Shown: one piece after another, positions 61,766 through 64,000 of the stretch
Layout: every line of letters starts with the position of its first letter
How positions within the stretch are numbered: position 1 is the first letter of the stretch
The notes under the pieces: model-generated
Told to the model about the DNA's origin: nothing
What the model saw: only the letters and a program-made list of their open reading frames with translations
The model's database searches: none
From: Epiperipatus broadwayi
Taxonomy: Eukaryota; Onychophora; Udeonychophora; Euonychophora; Peripatidae
Direction: 5' to 3'
Length of the DNA stretch: 64,000 bases
Assembly (NCBI GenBank): GCA_028023455.1
Contig: JAQFVV010000499.1
Location: 62,001 to 126,000 of the forward strand
Made by a program: the position numbers and the translations under genes

Positions 61766-64000
61766 GCTGCACAGTGTATATTAAAAATGCTCATAACATT
61801 ATTAATAAATCTTTTTATTTATATTGTTTTAATACAACATTGTCACAATGCAGCTTATATAACCTAATAGTAGTTTGAATAGCTCCTTTTTGAATGTTCA
61901 CTTAGAAATCGATATGTTTTATCAACAACATTCAGAGAACTTGAAGCTTTTTGCAATAAAGAATGACTTGACATTTCTTTACAGTCAAAATATCAATACA
62001 TATTGAGTACAAATGATTATAAGATTCCTATCACATTCATAATCATTAGTTTTCTTAATGATTTTCACCATGCTCTTACATGAGAAGATATTTTTATATT
62101 AATATCAAAACTAAACAGAATAAGTACATATTTTTGTAATAATTTATAGTATATATTTACATAGTAAGGAAACGAATGATTCACACTGATAAATAAGATT
62201 TTGCAAGACTAACACATATAAATGAAAATTTAAAGTGCTAAATAAAAAATAAATTGAATATAATAGCCAATAATGAATGTTATTAATTCAACCAGTATTT
62301 AGTCAAATCAGATAACTATCAGTCACCAAATTGGTGACAAAATGTATTAAATTAGTCTGACTTATTTAGAAGAATGATTAATGAATGATTGTAAAAAATA
62401 TGTAATTTTCTCTATTGCTCAAACAATTCGGTTTATTGATATTTTATAGAAGTCCATATCAACAGTGTTAATATTCAAAACACACCTGCATACCATTGCA
62501 AAAAGTGAAAAAGTAAATAAGAAATCATAGGAATCTTCAAATGTTTTATTACTGGAAATTTTAAGTACAAAAATATGAGAGGAAATGAAAAATATGGTTC
62601 ACTATTTTCCAATAAATTTATAATAGACCACCTTATGACTATATTCTTAAAAAAAGGGTCACTAAAAGTAACATTTCCTAGTTGGTCTCCATATATCTAT
62701 CATTGTATTTAATTACCCAATATGACACAATGACGTATTGAGCATGATATTAATTTATAAAGGATTGTAAAATAATTTTATAAAAGATTGTAAAGTAACT
62801 TTGTTAGAGTCATTTATTTTTACAAAACACGATTTCTATTTTGATAAAATTTGCAAATTTTTAGTATTTTCCATATTTAATATTTTTTTTTTCATAAACA
62901 CCATTGACACTTGACATTGCTATTATTTGCAATTATGAGCCCTTTTTGCTTGAAATATTTTAGCTGTTTATTATTCTAGAAATATAATTTTTTATTTTCA
63001 ATTTTATTATTTTTACAATCTAACTGCTTTCACTTGCTGACCTGATTGTGATGTATTGAGTTTTGATTCAGTCTTAGAAACTGGGCATTGCTATGCCTCA
63101 TATTTACATTTTAATGTTAATACTCTTATCAAAGGTATTCTACCTTTTCATCAACATCGCATACATTATTTAATTAAATAATATAAATTTAAAGAAAATA
63201 AACTGAATACACAGTCTTTACACACCAACTGTTTATTTACTTTTTAAATCTTCAAAATGAAACCTATATATAATGAATTGCTAAACATTGTCTTAACATG
63301 ATATAGTGTTAAATCAGAAATGACATACAAATGACACACAATTTTAAGTAATTTAATTTATTTGGAGAGCAGTGGGAAACTTCATTTTATTGAAACTGTT
63401 TGAAATCAAGAGAATACATATATAATCAAAGTTACAATACTCATTAGCATATATCATGTAAAAATAATAAATATCTATCTTTGCAAAATGTCATGTTCTA
63501 GGTATTTTATACAACTTGTATTAATATATCTAGCACTTGGAATTTTTCATTCTAATTATTGCATATTATTCAGCTTTAAAACTGCCATTTTGATATATAT
63601 TAGCTAAATCTTACCACAGCATATTACAAACTTTGAAAAGTCTCTTATTTTGTAGAATGTTCAGTTAAAATATGCAAATATAGTGATATACAAAATAAAC
63701 TAATGCAAACTCTTTAAAATACTTTATTAGAATAGAAATAAACTGAGACCCTGCGGAATCTCACTGCTCTCGTTAAAATACATACAACAGCCAATCAGAA
63801 TGTCATGATAGCCATCTAAGCAACAATCAAATTTATCTATTAGAATAGATAAATTTTAATGTTTTTAATTTTTAATTATAAAAAAAGAAGGAAAATCTAC
63901 TTTGATTTTGATTTTCAAAGTGTAATGATTTCAAAAACATGTTTAATTGATCTAAGTCAGTGTATTTAAAACTTTTTTAAAATTAATTTTAAAATATCTC
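61766..64000. other. A+T-rich intergenic DNA
   Basis: I see no gene, RNA gene or repeat family here. The window ends within this stretch. Confidence 0.45.

Overview
The window is very A+T-rich animal DNA with no recognisable host gene, no rRNA, no standalone functional tRNA and no CRISPR. Every coding stretch I can identify belongs to a mobile element, and almost all are broken. The content points to a metazoan: an APE-type LINE related to the Tx1/L1 group, Ty3/gypsy pol, a ZBED-type hAT, a Merlin-like (IS1016/ISXO2-like) transposase, tRNA-derived SINEs, many palindromic MITE-like units and (TA)n, (TAA)n, (AC)n microsatellites. A mollusc, perhaps a cephalopod, fits this mix, but that is inference; hydrozoans or flatworms are not excluded.

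Layout. 1-7.8 kb: a 1.2-kb interspersed repeat (2.7-4.6 kb) split by a 671-bp inverted-dimer insertion; a Merlin-like remnant (5.0-5.6 kb, minus); a decayed LINE ORF1-like stretch (6.5-7.4 kb, minus). 7.8-11.1 kb: a 5'-truncated, otherwise fresh LINE lying between two arrays of about 350 and 300 bp of pure (TAA)n. 11.1-12.35 kb: second copy of the 1.2-kb repeat, which serves as the empty site for the 2.9-kb insertion. 12.6-19.5 kb: a zone of palindromes, namely a perfect spacerless 226-bp palindrome, three related hairpin units, an imperfect palindrome, and a large inverted repeat (14.6-18.5 kb) whose left arm carries two further insertions. 19.0-19.5 kb: facing tRNA-like heads. 19.9-21.5 kb: decayed hAT transposase.

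25.2-31.9 kb: an apparently full-length (about 6.7 kb) but inactivated LINE of the same family as the 8-kb copy. It has ORF1 (RRM-like region plus zinc knuckles) and ORF2 (APE endonuclease, RT, C-terminal CCHC), and it sits inside a repeat whose empty paralogue is near 61.7 kb. 34.4 kb: (ATT)n array. 35.6 kb: a MITE with long inverted ends. 41.1-43.1 kb: a decayed Ty3/gypsy RNase H-integrase segment on the minus strand. 48.2-48.7 kb: (TA)n and a 103-bp palindrome. 49-53 kb: a stretch with few visible repeats that contains two hairpins sharing an identical 13-nt loop. 54-55.8 kb: a palindrome and a 758-bp insertion with 15-bp target duplications. 56.9 and 57.9 kb: two tRNA-only mini-SINEs. 58.5-59.3 kb: several old copies of the family seen at 2.9 kb.

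The pattern I find most interesting is a recurring architecture. Three unrelated short elements (2.9, 14.8 and 55.0 kb) each consist of a unit joined to its own inverted copy plus direct duplication, and each is flanked by a 12-15 bp target-site duplication. Two of the three can be checked against a paralogous empty site within this same window.
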